A stretch of DNA of 64,000 nt from Phycisphaerae bacterium (lineage in GTDB: Bacteria; Planctomycetota; Phycisphaerae; Phycisphaerales; SM1A02). The stretch is from the NCBI GenBank assembly GCA_016873275.1, contig VGXO01000010.1:1-64000 (forward strand). The letters run 5' to 3'. The stretch's first letter is position 1. Every line of letters begins with the position of its first letter. This document shows, one piece after another, positions 39,277 to 47,894 of the stretch. The notes below the pieces were generated by a model. The model did no database searches. It worked only from the letters and a program-made list of their open reading frames with translations, and was not told the origin of the DNA. A program made the translations under genes and the position numbers.

Positions 39277-42225
39277 TCACAGGTCGAGGAGCGCGCCGCG
39301 GGTGCCGCTTCGGCGGAGAAGCTCCGCCACGCGGTCCCTGCCGGCGAGGTCGCTTCGCTCGACCTTCGCGACGAGTTCCCGCATCAGCAGGTCCTTCTCG
39401 AGGTATCGGCGGGCGAGGTCGGCGATCGCGGGCGCCTCGAGGTCCTCGAGGAAGTCGATCCCCTCGCGGTAGAGCATGCTGGAGGCGAGGCGGTTCGCCT
39501 GCATCCAGTTCAGGTAGGACGCGGGCATCTGCGACCAGATCCGCGCGCCGGCGGTCTGGAGCAGGATCGGCGGCAGGTGGTCGGTGACGAGGGTCTTCGC
39601 CCGCTCGCGGTCCGCGGCAGGCCAGGAGGGGATCGCCGCGGCGATCGCGGCGGCGGCGAAGTTCGCGACCTTGCTGAGCTTCGTGCTGATCATCGGCAGC
39701 GACGTGCCGGTGCGGCGCCGACCCTCCTGCATGAGGAGGACCGCCTCCACCCGGGCGAGGTCGCGCAGGCGACCGAGCACCTGCTCCACGAAGACCGGCT
39801 TGATCCGCAGGAACTCCTGCTCGTCGAGCACCATGCAGGCGCAGATCTCGAAGCTCGAGGTGATCACGCCGCACTTGTTCGCGGAGCTGTCCTTCACGAT
39901 CAGGACGCCCTTCTTCGAGAGCTCCTCCCGTGCCTCGGGGGTGAGGAAGAGGTTCGCGCCCTCGACGATCAGTCGGCTCGAGGGCGTGCCGTCGGCGAGG
40001 AGGAAGTCGCGCCAGTTGCCCTCGTGGATCGTCGCGGGGCGACCGCCCGCCGGCACGAAGGCGTCGGCGACCACGCGGTCGTGCAGGGTGTTCCGCAGCT
40101 GCGGTCCCTCCGGCTCCTTCACGCTCACGATGCGGCCGCGCGGTCCGAGCCGGCGGCGGTCGAAGTCGGCGATGGGAAGGCTGTGCTCGACGAGCCGCAG
40201 CAGCTCGGCGTGGTCGAGACCGTCGGGATCCTCGCCGCAGCCGGAGCCGTCGGCGATGCCCACGACCCGGGCGCTGGTGCCGTGGTCGCGGTGGAGGATC
40301 TTGATCATGTTGCCCGCGACGTCGCCATCCGGACCGCCGGTGATCTTGACGGTGAAGGGGCGGGCGCGGGGATCGATGCCGACCGCCTCGAGCATCACCC
40401 CGAGGAAGACGTTCACGCCCTCGCTGGTGACGCCGTACACCTTGTGGTTGATGCCCGCGCCCGGCTTGCTGCTCATGAACGCCGTCGGCATGCCGTAGCC
40501 GCGCACGCGGGCGCGGTCGACGATCCACACGATGTGCTCGGGGGTGATGTTCTCGTCGGGACCGAGATAGATGATCTCCTCGCGCCCCAGCCGATCGACC
40601 ACCATCGACCTGGTCTCGGGCGTCGGCACGATGAGATCGAGCAGGCTGTCGACGAAGCTCTTGACCGAGCGGGTGACCTCGCCACCATGCTCGAGGAGGA
40701 CCGCCGCCTTCGCGCCGCCCTCGGGAATGTCCTTGTTCTTGAGCTGCTGCGCGAAGGCGAGGCCGTACGCCTCGTTGTAGAGCCGCTCGCTCTCGCGGGA
40801 GTGCTGCGCCGCGCTGTCCGGACGCACCACCCGCAGACCGCCGCGGGCGATGTCCTGGAAGCGCACGTGGAAGCCGGCGAAGTCGCGGCCGTGCACGAAG
40901 AAGACGCCGTAGGGAAGGTCGGATCGCTTCTCGGTGCGGAGGAGGGTCGGGTCGAGGCGGAAGGAGAGCCCGAACCGCCGCGGCAGGAAGAAGTTCGTGC
41001 GAAGGACTCCGCCGCAGGCGTCGAGGAGCGCGAGCAGCACGGTCCGGTCGGGATCGACCTTCAACGCGTCGCCGACGCGGCGGCGGAGGTCGTCGAGCCG
41101 ACCGCGGAAGGCGTCCTCCGAGAGGGCTCCCGCCGGGTTGAATCGCCCGAGCATCACGTCGATCGCCTCGAGGGCAAGCGCCAGGTTCTGCTCGAGCGCC
41201 TGCTGGATCCGCTCGCGGGTGAAGGCGAACCGGTTCACCTCGACGAGGACCTGGTGCAGGAGCTGCGAGAGGGCAAGCAGCACCTCCGCCCGCGGCAGGT
41301 CGAGACCCGGATGGCGGTGGACGATCTCGAAGCAGCGACCGTCGATCCACTTGATGCGATGGAGGTCGGACTGCACCTTCCTCCAGAGCTCGCTCCTCGG
41401 GTCGATGGCGCCGCCGTCGGGTCCCTGGATCACGAAGCCGACGAAGGTCACCGAGCCGTGCGGCGGATCGGCGACGATGTCGAGGTAGGCACGCTCGATG
41501 CCGATCCGATAGCGCGAGAGGACGTTCGCGGTCCGCTCGAGCATCGTGCGGGTGCGGGCGTTGCCGACGGCGATGGTGATGCGGGAGGTCTTGGGGTCGC
41601 TCTCCGGCTCGAGCGCGACCTCGGCGCCGTCGAGCCCCGAGACCTGCGTGAAGAGCCGGCGGTGCTTGCAGATGCGGAGGGGGGTCAGGGTGAGCACGTA
41701 CTCCGCGGCGCATCCGGCGAAGTAGCGCTCGATCTCGGCGGCGGTCCAGCCAGGCTCGTTCGTCCGGGCGAACTCGATGGTGTCGCGGAGCTTCTGCGCC
41801 TGCCGCGGGTCCTTGGGGTCGAAGGGATCCCGCTCCCCGAAGACGAACGTGTCGAGGACGAGCTGACCGTCGAGCGAGCTGTGGATGCGGGCCGCGCGGA
41901 GCGAGCGGTCAAGCGGCAGCGACGCCACCAGCTCGGCGAGGATGCCCGGGTAGTTCTTCGGGCGCATGAACGTCCACTCCTGCCCGTCGCTCGATCGAAG
42001 CGAGAGCTCGAGGGGGCGTCCGGACGCGCGGGAGGCGATGATCGCCCGCAGGTGCGCGAGCTGGCTCGCGTGGTCGGTGTCCTGGAAGTACATCGACGGC
42101 ATCTCCCGCAGGAACCACGGGACCGTCTCCTCGGCGGTCGCGCGGAAGCTGCGGACGAGCTCGTCGACGAGGGTGCCCGGATCGACGCGGGGGGTCCCGG
42201 CGGGCACGGAAGGGGCGGTGGTCAT
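39277..42225 (-). CDS. gdh: Large NAD-dependent glutamate dehydrogenase
   Basis: 982 residues. It oxidatively deaminates glutamate to 2-oxoglutarate. The catalytic core includes GFHVRFQDIARGGLRVVRP, NKDIPEGGAKAAVLL (the catalytic-lysine region), TPETRSMVVDRLGREEIIYLGPDENITPEHI, and the nucleotide-binding KITGGPDGDVAGNMIKI, characteristic of large bacterial and fungal NAD-GDHs. A 450-residue N-terminal regulatory region and a long helical C-terminus surround it. The length is close to the GDH2-like group of about 1000 and well below the 1600-residue L_180 class. It runs against the DUF4139 gene (52 bp gap) on the same strand. Confidence 0.93.
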   Translation of the reverse strand: MTTAPSVPAGTPRVDPGTLVDELVRSFRATAEETVPWFLREMPSMYFQDTDHASQLAHLRAIIASRASGRPLELSLRSSDGQEWTFMRPKNYPGILAELVASLPLDRSLRAARIHSSLDGQLVLDTFVFGERDPFDPKDPRQAQKLRDTIEFARTNEPGWTAAEIERYFAGCAAEYVLTLTPLRICKHRRLFTQVSGLDGAEVALEPESDPKTSRITIAVGNARTRTMLERTANVLSRYRIGIERAYLDIVADPPHGSVTFVGFVIQGPDGGAIDPRSELWRKVQSDLHRIKWIDGRCFEIVHRHPGLDLPRAEVLLALSQLLHQVLVEVNRFAFTRERIQQALEQNLALALEAIDVMLGRFNPAGALSEDAFRGRLDDLRRRVGDALKVDPDRTVLLALLDACGGVLRTNFFLPRRFGLSFRLDPTLLRTEKRSDLPYGVFFVHGRDFAGFHVRFQDIARGGLRVVRPDSAAQHSRESERLYNEAYGLAFAQQLKNKDIPEGGAKAAVLLEHGGEVTRSVKSFVDSLLDLIVPTPETRSMVVDRLGREEIIYLGPDENITPEHIVWIVDRARVRGYGMPTAFMSSKPGAGINHKVYGVTSEGVNVFLGVMLEAVGIDPRARPFTVKITGGPDGDVAGNMIKILHRDHGTSARVVGIADGSGCGEDPDGLDHAELLRLVEHSLPIADFDRRRLGPRGRIVSVKEPEGPQLRNTLHDRVVADAFVPAGGRPATIHEGNWRDFLLADGTPSSRLIVEGANLFLTPEAREELSKKGVLIVKDSSANKCGVITSSFEICACMVLDEQEFLRIKPVFVEQVLGRLRDLARVEAVLLMQEGRRRTGTSLPMISTKLSKVANFAAAAIAAAIPSWPAADRERAKTLVTDHLPPILLQTAGARIWSQMPASYLNWMQANRLASSMLYREGIDFLEDLEAPAIADLARRYLEKDLLMRELVAKVERSDLAGRDRVAELLRRSGTRGALLDL

Positions 42226-42409
42226 TCGGGAGGATTACCCCGCCCGAAGGCGGCGATCAAGCGAGAGGCACGATCAAGCGAGTGGAGGAAACGCCAACCC
42301 GCCCTCCGCGATCGTCCCCACGTCGCGGAGGATTCGAGGCGGCGCGTCCCGCGTCGATGACCGCGGCGGCAAGGGCGATATCCTCACGGGCTCCCGCCGC
42401 GGGAATCTC
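42226..42409. promoter_or_regulatory. Divergent region gdh / ribF with a 12-bp direct repeat
   Basis: cgatcaagcgag occurs at 42254-42265 and again at 42271-42282, 17 bp apart start to start. This could be a repressor or activator half-site pair. No FMN riboswitch fold (RFN) precedes ribF. Confidence 0.4.
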
Positions 42410-43339
42410 ATGCAGGCGCTGTGCATCGGCAACTTCGAAGGCGTTCACCGTGGGCATGCCGAGCTCCTCGCCGCCGCCCGACGCCTCGTCGGTCCGCATG
42501 GTCGCGTCGCGGCGGTCGCGTTCGAGCCGCTGCCGGTCGAGGTCCTGCGTCCGGGAACCTTGAAGGGTCGCTTGGGGACGCCTCAGTCGAAGGTCGAGCG
42601 CCTGAGGTCGCTCGGGGCGGACGCGGTCCATCTCCTGCCCACCGATCGGGACCTGCTCTCCCTCGAGCCCGAGGTCTTCATCCGGATGCTCCGCGAGAGG
42701 ATTCCCTTCGAGCTCGTGGTCGAGGGACCGGACTTCCGCTTCGGTCGCGAGCGTCGCGGCGACGTGGCGCTCCTCGCGGCGCTCGGCGGGCAGGAGGGCT
42801 TCCGCGTCGAGGTCGTGCCGGAGATCGACGTCGCGCTCTCCGATGGATGCCTCGTCCCCGCCCGCAGCCGGCTCGTGCGGTGGCTGCTCGGGCACGGCAG
42901 GGTGCGCGATGCCGCAGCGGTGCTGGGTCGTCCGTATCTCCTCGAGGGACCGGTCGTCCCCGGGGATCGTCAGGGGCGACGGCTCGGCTGCCCGACGGCG
43001 AACCTCGACCACGGCACGCTGCTCCTTCCGGGCGATGGCGTCTACGCGGGGTGGGCGAGGATTCCCGACGGCTCGCGGGCCGCCGCGGCGATCAGCGTCG
43101 GTCGCAAGCCGACGTTCGTGCCGACCCCGCCCCGCTGCGAGGTGCACCTGATCGACCGCGAGCTGCCGCTTGATCAGTACGGCTGGCCGATCGCCGTCGA
43201 GTTCCACCGCTGGATCCGCGGGCAGCTCGTCTTCCCTGGCGTGGAGCCGCTCGTCGAGCAGATGCGGCGCGACGTGACCCGCATCCGCGAGGTGCTTGCC
43301 CTCGAGCCCTCGCCCTTCGCGCTGGCGGGAACCGCATGA
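42410..43339 (+). CDS. ribF: Bifunctional riboflavin kinase/FAD synthetase
   Basis: 309 residues. It converts riboflavin to FMN and FAD. The N-terminal nucleotidyltransferase domain has IGNFEGVHRGH (6-16, with the HxGH-type site) and VVEGPDFRFGRERRGDVALL (about 104-123). The C-terminal kinase domain has GRRLGCPTANLDHGTLLLPGDGVYAG with the PTAN motif and a conserved Glu in CEVHLID. It overlaps the next gene by 4 bp. Confidence 0.96.
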   Translation: MQALCIGNFEGVHRGHAELLAAARRLVGPHGRVAAVAFEPLPVEVLRPGTLKGRLGTPQSKVERLRSLGADAVHLLPTDRDLLSLEPEVFIRMLRERIPFELVVEGPDFRFGRERRGDVALLAALGGQEGFRVEVVPEIDVALSDGCLVPARSRLVRWLLGHGRVRDAAAVLGRPYLLEGPVVPGDRQGRRLGCPTANLDHGTLLLPGDGVYAGWARIPDGSRAAAAISVGRKPTFVPTPPRCEVHLIDRELPLDQYGWPIAVEFHRWIRGQLVFPGVEPLVEQMRRDVTRIREVLALEPSPFALAGTA

Positions 43340-44418
43340 GCGACTACGCCTCGACCATCGACCTGCGCGGTCTTGCCGAGCGCCTGCTCGCGACCTCCCG
43401 CGTGATGGTCTGCTCGCACGCGAAGCCGGACGGCGACGCCATCGGCTCCTGCCTCGCGGTGCGGCGCATCCTTCGCGCCCGCGGCGTCGAGGTCGAGGTG
43501 GTGCTGTGCGGACCGATCGAGCCCGCGCTCCTCTCGGTGGTGCCGCCCGACGCCGTCATGGTCATCGAGACGAACCGAGGGCAGGTCGACCTTGCGCCGC
43601 TCGGGGACCTCGACCGCTTCGACGCGATCGTCGTCGTCGACACCGGCACGTTCCCGCAGCTCGAGCCGCTCGCGGAGGTGCTTCGTCCGCGGCGGGAGCG
43701 CATCATCGGCATCGATCACCACGCCCGCGGCGACGTGGCGGTGGCGGCGACCCGCTTCGTGGACGCCACCGCGGCATCGACGACGGAGATCCTCGCCGCG
43801 TGGGCGCCCCTCTGCGGGGTGACGCTCGATGCGGGCGGCGCGGGCAGCATCGCCGAGGCGATCTTCGTCGGGCTCGCGACCGACACCGGCTGGTTCCGCT
43901 TCCCCTCCGCGGGTCCGCGGCAGTTCCTGCTCGCGGCGCGGCTCCTCGGCGTGGGCGTCGAGAAGGATCGCCTCTACGCGCAGCTCGAGCAGCAGGGTCG
44001 ACCGCAGCGGCTGCAGCTGCTCGGTCGAGCCCTCGCGTCGATGCGGACCGTGGCGTGGGGCGGCGACGCGGCTCGAAAGGTCGCGGTGATGACCCTCGCG
44101 CGGCGCGACTACGAGGAGACGGGTGGCCTCGCGACCGACACCTCCGGGCTGGTCAACGAGCCGCTCTCGCTCGCGGGGGTGGTGGGATCGGTGCTCCTCA
44201 CCGAGGCGGAGCCGGGAACGATCCGCCTGAGCTTCCGCTCGAGCGGCGCCGCCGCGGTGCCGGAAGGCGAGGCGGAGTGCCGGGGTGCCGCGATCGACGT
44301 GAACCAGCTCGCGGCGCGGTTCGGCGGCGGCGGTCACGTGGCGGCAGCGGGCGCCCGGATGCAGTGCTCGATGAGCGATGCGGTCGGTCGCGTCGTCGCC
44401 GAGATCGCCCGCGGCTGA
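43336..44418 (+). CDS. nrnA: DHH-family phosphoesterase (NrnA-like oligoribonuclease/pAp phosphatase)
   Basis: 360 residues. DHH motifs in order are HAKPDGDAIGS (about 30-40), VVVDTG (near 98-103), GIDHH (about 122-126) and ATDTGWFR (about 179-186). The DHHA1 domain ends with FGGGGHVAAAGA (about 329-340). NrnA-type enzymes degrade 2-5 nt RNAs and 3'-phosphoadenosine 5'-phosphate. Cyclic-dinucleotide breakdown is an alternative in the same family. ATG overlaps the ribF stop (ATGA). Confidence 0.9.
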   Translation: MSDYASTIDLRGLAERLLATSRVMVCSHAKPDGDAIGSCLAVRRILRARGVEVEVVLCGPIEPALLSVVPPDAVMVIETNRGQVDLAPLGDLDRFDAIVVVDTGTFPQLEPLAEVLRPRRERIIGIDHHARGDVAVAATRFVDATAASTTEILAAWAPLCGVTLDAGGAGSIAEAIFVGLATDTGWFRFPSAGPRQFLLAARLLGVGVEKDRLYAQLEQQGRPQRLQLLGRALASMRTVAWGGDAARKVAVMTLARRDYEETGGLATDTSGLVNEPLSLAGVVGSVLLTEAEPGTIRLSFRSSGAAAVPEGEAECRGAAIDVNQLAARFGGGGHVAAAGARMQCSMSDAVGRVVAEIARG

Positions 44419-44441
44419 GCGGGTCGATCGTGCAAGTCAGT

Positions 44442-44834
44442 TCAGCCGGTCGCCGACGGCGCCTCGACGGGCGCCTCGCCCGGTTCCTCGCCCGCAGGCG
44501 CGGGGGTCTCGGAGGGCGCGGCGTCCGCCGGGGCGATCGAGTAGCCGAGCGAGGTGATCGCGCCCTCGACCGAGGGGGTCACCGACGCGTCGGCGATCGA
44601 GATCGTCGCCTGCCCGCCCTCGTAGGTCACCTCGCAGGCGACCACGCCGGCAAGCCCGGAGACCTTCTGGCGGATCGCGTTCGCGCATCCGTCGCAGTGC
44701 ATGCCCTCGACGCGATAGGTCACGGTGACGACCGAGGCGGGATCGACGACCTTCGCCGCGTCGGGCGGCGCGGGTCGGTCGCACGCCGCGAGGAGGAGCG
44801 AGGTCGCGAGGATCGGGAGAAGCAGCGTGCGCAT
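44442..44834 (-). CDS. Heavy-metal-associated (HMA) domain lipoprotein
   Basis: 130 residues. A lipoprotein signal MRTLLLPILATSLLLAAC (lipobox LAAC, lipidated C18) is followed by an HMA domain at about 36-100 with the metal-binding GMHCDGC (C47 and C50) and the GYSIAPA end. An Ala/Pro/Glu-rich tail follows. HMA domains bind Cu(I), Zn or Hg. Here it is membrane-tethered outside the cytoplasm, like MerP but anchored. No metal ATPase or sensor lies nearby, so the partner is unknown. Confidence 0.88.
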   Translation of the reverse strand: MRTLLLPILATSLLLAACDRPAPPDAAKVVDPASVVTVTYRVEGMHCDGCANAIRQKVSGLAGVVACEVTYEGGQATISIADASVTPSVEGAITSLGYSIAPADAAPSETPAPAGEEPGEAPVEAPSATG

Positions 44835-44955
44835 GGCGGGGATTCCGAGGCGTCGCGGGGTGATCGCCGCGGCGTGCACATCGTAGAGGCGGGACCCGCG
44901 CGGATCGAACCGCCGCCGCGGATCGCCTGCCTCCCTGATCGAGCAGTCGTCCCGA

Positions 44956-46275
44956 TCAGGTCCGCAGGAGCGACGCCTTGCGGAAGGTGCCGCCGAGGAC
45001 CGCCGCGGAGGGGGCGTCGAGCCAGTCCTCGAGGAGACCGGCGTAGACGCTGCGGAAGTCGATTCCGAAGCGCAGGTCGCCGTCGTCGAGGTCCTCGAGC
45101 GAGGGATGCTCGCCGAGGACGCCGGGTCGAATGGTGCTGCCGACGAGGAACATCGGCGCCGCCGCGCCGTGATCGGTTCCGCCGGAGGCGTTCTGTCGCA
45201 CGCGTCGCCCGAACTCGCTGAAGACCATGGTGACGACCCGCCCGTCGTTCCCCTGCGCCTCGAGGTCGGCCTGGAACGCCTGCAGCGAGCCACCGACCTG
45301 CCGCAGCAGGTTCCCGTGCGTGCCGGCTTGTCCCGCGTGGGTGTCGAAGCCGCCGAGGCTGACGTAGTAGACGCGGGTCCGGAGCCCGTCGCGGATCATC
45401 GCCGCGACCATCTGGAGCTGCCGGGCGAGGTTCCCCTGCGGGTAGCGCACGAGCGGCGGCTTGGCGACCGCGGCGCGGATCCGGTCGGAGCTCACCTGCG
45501 CGTCGAGCGCCGTGCGGGTCAGGAAGGCGAGCTGCGAGTCCTCCGGGACGCCATCGAGGCGACCGATGCGGCTCGCCTCGCCGTACCTCGCCGCGAGCAG
45601 CGGATGGAGGTCCGAACCGCTCCAGCGAAAGAGCTCCTCGGTCTCGAAGGTGATCGGCTTCGTCTCGTCGCCGAGCATCGCGAGCGGCGCCTCGCGACCG
45701 ATCGCGACGCCCGCCTCCGGCTCGGGCCGACCGGCACAGGCGTGGTCGAAGTAGCGACCCAGCCATCCGCCGCGACCGCGGCTGGTCGGGCTCGCGGAGT
45801 GCCAGATGTCCATCGAGGTGAAGTGGCTGCGGTTGGGGTTCGGATAGCCGACGCCCTGCAGGATCGCGAGGCGTCCGCGGTCGTGGAGGTCCTTGAGTCC
45901 CTCGAGGTTCGGATGCAGCCCGAGCCCCCGCGCGGCGTCGAGCTCGAGGGCGCCGCCGGTCTCCTTGGGCGGCTTGAGGCCGAGCACCGGTCGGGCGCGG
46001 TGATAGGCGTCGAGACCGTAGGGGACCACCGTGTTGAGCCCGTCGTTGCCGCCGCCGAGCTGGACGACGACGAGGACGCGCTCCTCGCGCACGCCCGGAC
46101 GCGAGGCGACGAGCGAGCCCTCGGGCAGCATCGCGGCGCCCGCGGAGCGCTGCACGAACCACGGCACCGTCGCGGAGAGCGACGCGAGGGCGATCCCCTG
46201 ACGGATGAAGAGCCGCCGCGAGTAGGGAAGCGCCTCGCGGGACATGTCCGGGGTGGTGTCGTGGTCGTCGTGCAT
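44956..46275 (-). CDS. DUF1501 exported protein
   Basis: 439 residues. A twin-arginine signal (YSRRLFIRQGIALASLSATVP, about 18-38) precedes a sulfatase/alkaline-phosphatase-like DUF1501 domain: VLVVVQLGGGNDGLNTVVPY (about 67-86), LGGFDTHAGQ (about 297-306), FSEFGRRVRQNASGGTDHGAAAPMF (about 346-370). The metal-site-type Asp and His residues of that superfamily are kept. It pairs with the DUF1800 gene 16 bp upstream on the same strand, a combination widespread in planctomycetes. Substrate unknown. Confidence 0.94.
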   Translation of the reverse strand: MHDDHDTTPDMSREALPYSRRLFIRQGIALASLSATVPWFVQRSAGAAMLPEGSLVASRPGVREERVLVVVQLGGGNDGLNTVVPYGLDAYHRARPVLGLKPPKETGGALELDAARGLGLHPNLEGLKDLHDRGRLAILQGVGYPNPNRSHFTSMDIWHSASPTSRGRGGWLGRYFDHACAGRPEPEAGVAIGREAPLAMLGDETKPITFETEELFRWSGSDLHPLLAARYGEASRIGRLDGVPEDSQLAFLTRTALDAQVSSDRIRAAVAKPPLVRYPQGNLARQLQMVAAMIRDGLRTRVYYVSLGGFDTHAGQAGTHGNLLRQVGGSLQAFQADLEAQGNDGRVVTMVFSEFGRRVRQNASGGTDHGAAAPMFLVGSTIRPGVLGEHPSLEDLDDGDLRFGIDFRSVYAGLLEDWLDAPSAAVLGGTFRKASLLRT

Positions 46276-46291
46276 GGCGGACTCCCGTCGG

Positions 46292-47797
46292 TCAGGAGAG
46301 CTGGTACTCGGGGATGGCGGTGACGAGGCAGAGCAGCGCGAGCCGGCGGTCGCGGTCGAGGCGGTCGCCGACGTCGCGGAGGAACTCCTTGATCGAGGCA
46401 AGACGCTCCGGTCGCGGCACGGGACCGATGCAGAACCGAAGGATCGACTCGACCTCGCCGAGGGTCCCGCCCATCGGCGCGACGGAGGTCGCCGCGAGCG
46501 CCTCGACGAGGACCTGCGGGTCGTACGCGGCGCCGTCGCTCGGAAGATCGAGTCCCTCCGGCGCGATGCCGGTGATCATGTAGACGAGGAGGTTCTGCCG
46601 GACGAAGAGCGTGCTGGTGTTGATCCACGCCCGCCCGCCCGACCAGCCCTTGACGGTCGGCGGCTGCAGCAGCGACTGCCCCATCAGGTCCGCGGCGGAG
46701 AGGAGCACGCTCAGCGGGCGGACCGGCATCGAGAGCGAGCGGGTCGAGCCGACGATGAGGTCGATCGGCGACTTCACGACCGACAGCGAGTTCGCGGCGT
46801 CGTAGAAGTACGCGCTCGAGAGGATCTGCCGAAGCACCGGGCGCAGCTCCCAGCGGTGCCGCGCAAGCGAGCTTGCGATCGCCTCGACCGCCCGCCGGCC
46901 CGGCGAAGACGACTCGACCGGCAGGTCGCTCACCAGGAAGCGATGGAGCTTCAGGGCGATCCACTCCCGGGCGATCGGCTGGGCGAGGAGCAGGTCGACG
47001 AGCGACTCGCCATCGAACGTGCCGCGGCGACCGAGGATCTTCTTCTCGCCCGCATCGTGGGCGGGGCGGGCGAAGCGGAACTCGTGGTCCGCGACGCCGT
47101 AGCCGGTGAGGGCGCGGGCGGCTTCCTTGATGTCCTCCTCGTCGTAGCCCCGTCCCTCGCCGAGGAGGAAGAGCTCCATCAGCTCGCGGGCGAGGTTCTC
47201 GTTCGGCGCTCGGCGGACGTTGCGGTCGTTGTCGAGGTACTTGAGCATCGCCGGATCGCGGACGATGCCCCGCGCGAGGTCGCCGAAGTTGCCCGCGGCG
47301 TGCCGGCGGAAGAACTCGTTCTGGCGGAAGAGGAGGTAGCTGTCCTCCACCTCGCGGTGCCCGCTCGTGAAGTGCCCGTGCCACATCAGCACCAGCCGCT
47401 CCTGCAGCGGGCGGGCGGTCTCGATCATGCGGGCGAGCCACCACTTCCGGATCGCGTCGAGCTGCTGCCGGTCCTGGATCTGGCGGCGTTGGCGATCCTG
47501 CTGGAGCTGATCCAGCACGATCTGATCTCCCTGCTGCCGCGCCCGCCGACCCATCGCGAGCTGCTCGGCCGAGGGCGGCTGCATGATGTCGGGATCGAAG
47601 AGTCCTTGCTCGATCGGCGGCTCGGGGACCGCGTCCCAGTCAAGGAGCGCCGAGACGGCGCCCTCGAGCCCGAGGTCGGCGAGCGCCTGCACCTGCGTCG
47701 GCGTCCCGCCGAAGCCCGCCCGCATCAGCAGGTGTCGCGCCTCCCAGAAGCCGAAGCGTTCTGGCGGAAGCGGTCGAAGCGGATCGTCGCGTCGCAT
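46292..47797 (-). CDS. DUF1800 protein
   Basis: 501 residues (a start at 47818 would add seven; ggag 8 nt before 47797 decides for the shorter). Typical DUF1800 features are present: ARHLLMRAGFGGTPTQVQAL near the N-terminus, RPLQERLVLMWHGHFTSG, NENLARELMELFLLGEGRGYDEEDIKEAARALTG in the middle, and PTVKGWSGGRAWINTSTL toward the end. The partner is the DUF1501 gene that follows. Unlike many members, it shows no signal peptide at the chosen start, which is unusual and may mean the start is still further upstream or that export depends on the partner. Confidence 0.92.
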   Translation of the reverse strand: MRRDDPLRPLPPERFGFWEARHLLMRAGFGGTPTQVQALADLGLEGAVSALLDWDAVPEPPIEQGLFDPDIMQPPSAEQLAMGRRARQQGDQIVLDQLQQDRQRRQIQDRQQLDAIRKWWLARMIETARPLQERLVLMWHGHFTSGHREVEDSYLLFRQNEFFRRHAAGNFGDLARGIVRDPAMLKYLDNDRNVRRAPNENLARELMELFLLGEGRGYDEEDIKEAARALTGYGVADHEFRFARPAHDAGEKKILGRRGTFDGESLVDLLLAQPIAREWIALKLHRFLVSDLPVESSSPGRRAVEAIASSLARHRWELRPVLRQILSSAYFYDAANSLSVVKSPIDLIVGSTRSLSMPVRPLSVLLSAADLMGQSLLQPPTVKGWSGGRAWINTSTLFVRQNLLVYMITGIAPEGLDLPSDGAAYDPQVLVEALAATSVAPMGGTLGEVESILRFCIGPVPRPERLASIKEFLRDVGDRLDRDRRLALLCLVTAIPEYQLS

Positions 47798-47894
47798 GGC
47801 GTGCTCCGGGGACAACATGGCACCGGCGGTCAGGGGCAACGGCGGGATTCCGCGTCTATTTCTTCGGTTGAGCACCCCGGCGGGCGATCGGCGC

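Noticed and set aside
39103-42360. 1085-codon plus-strand frame
   Set aside because: Antisense to the glutamate dehydrogenase, whose catalytic motifs are unmistakable.
42226-42409. FMN riboswitch ahead of ribF
   Set aside because: The conserved RFN core (agggg...) and its paired stems are not seen.
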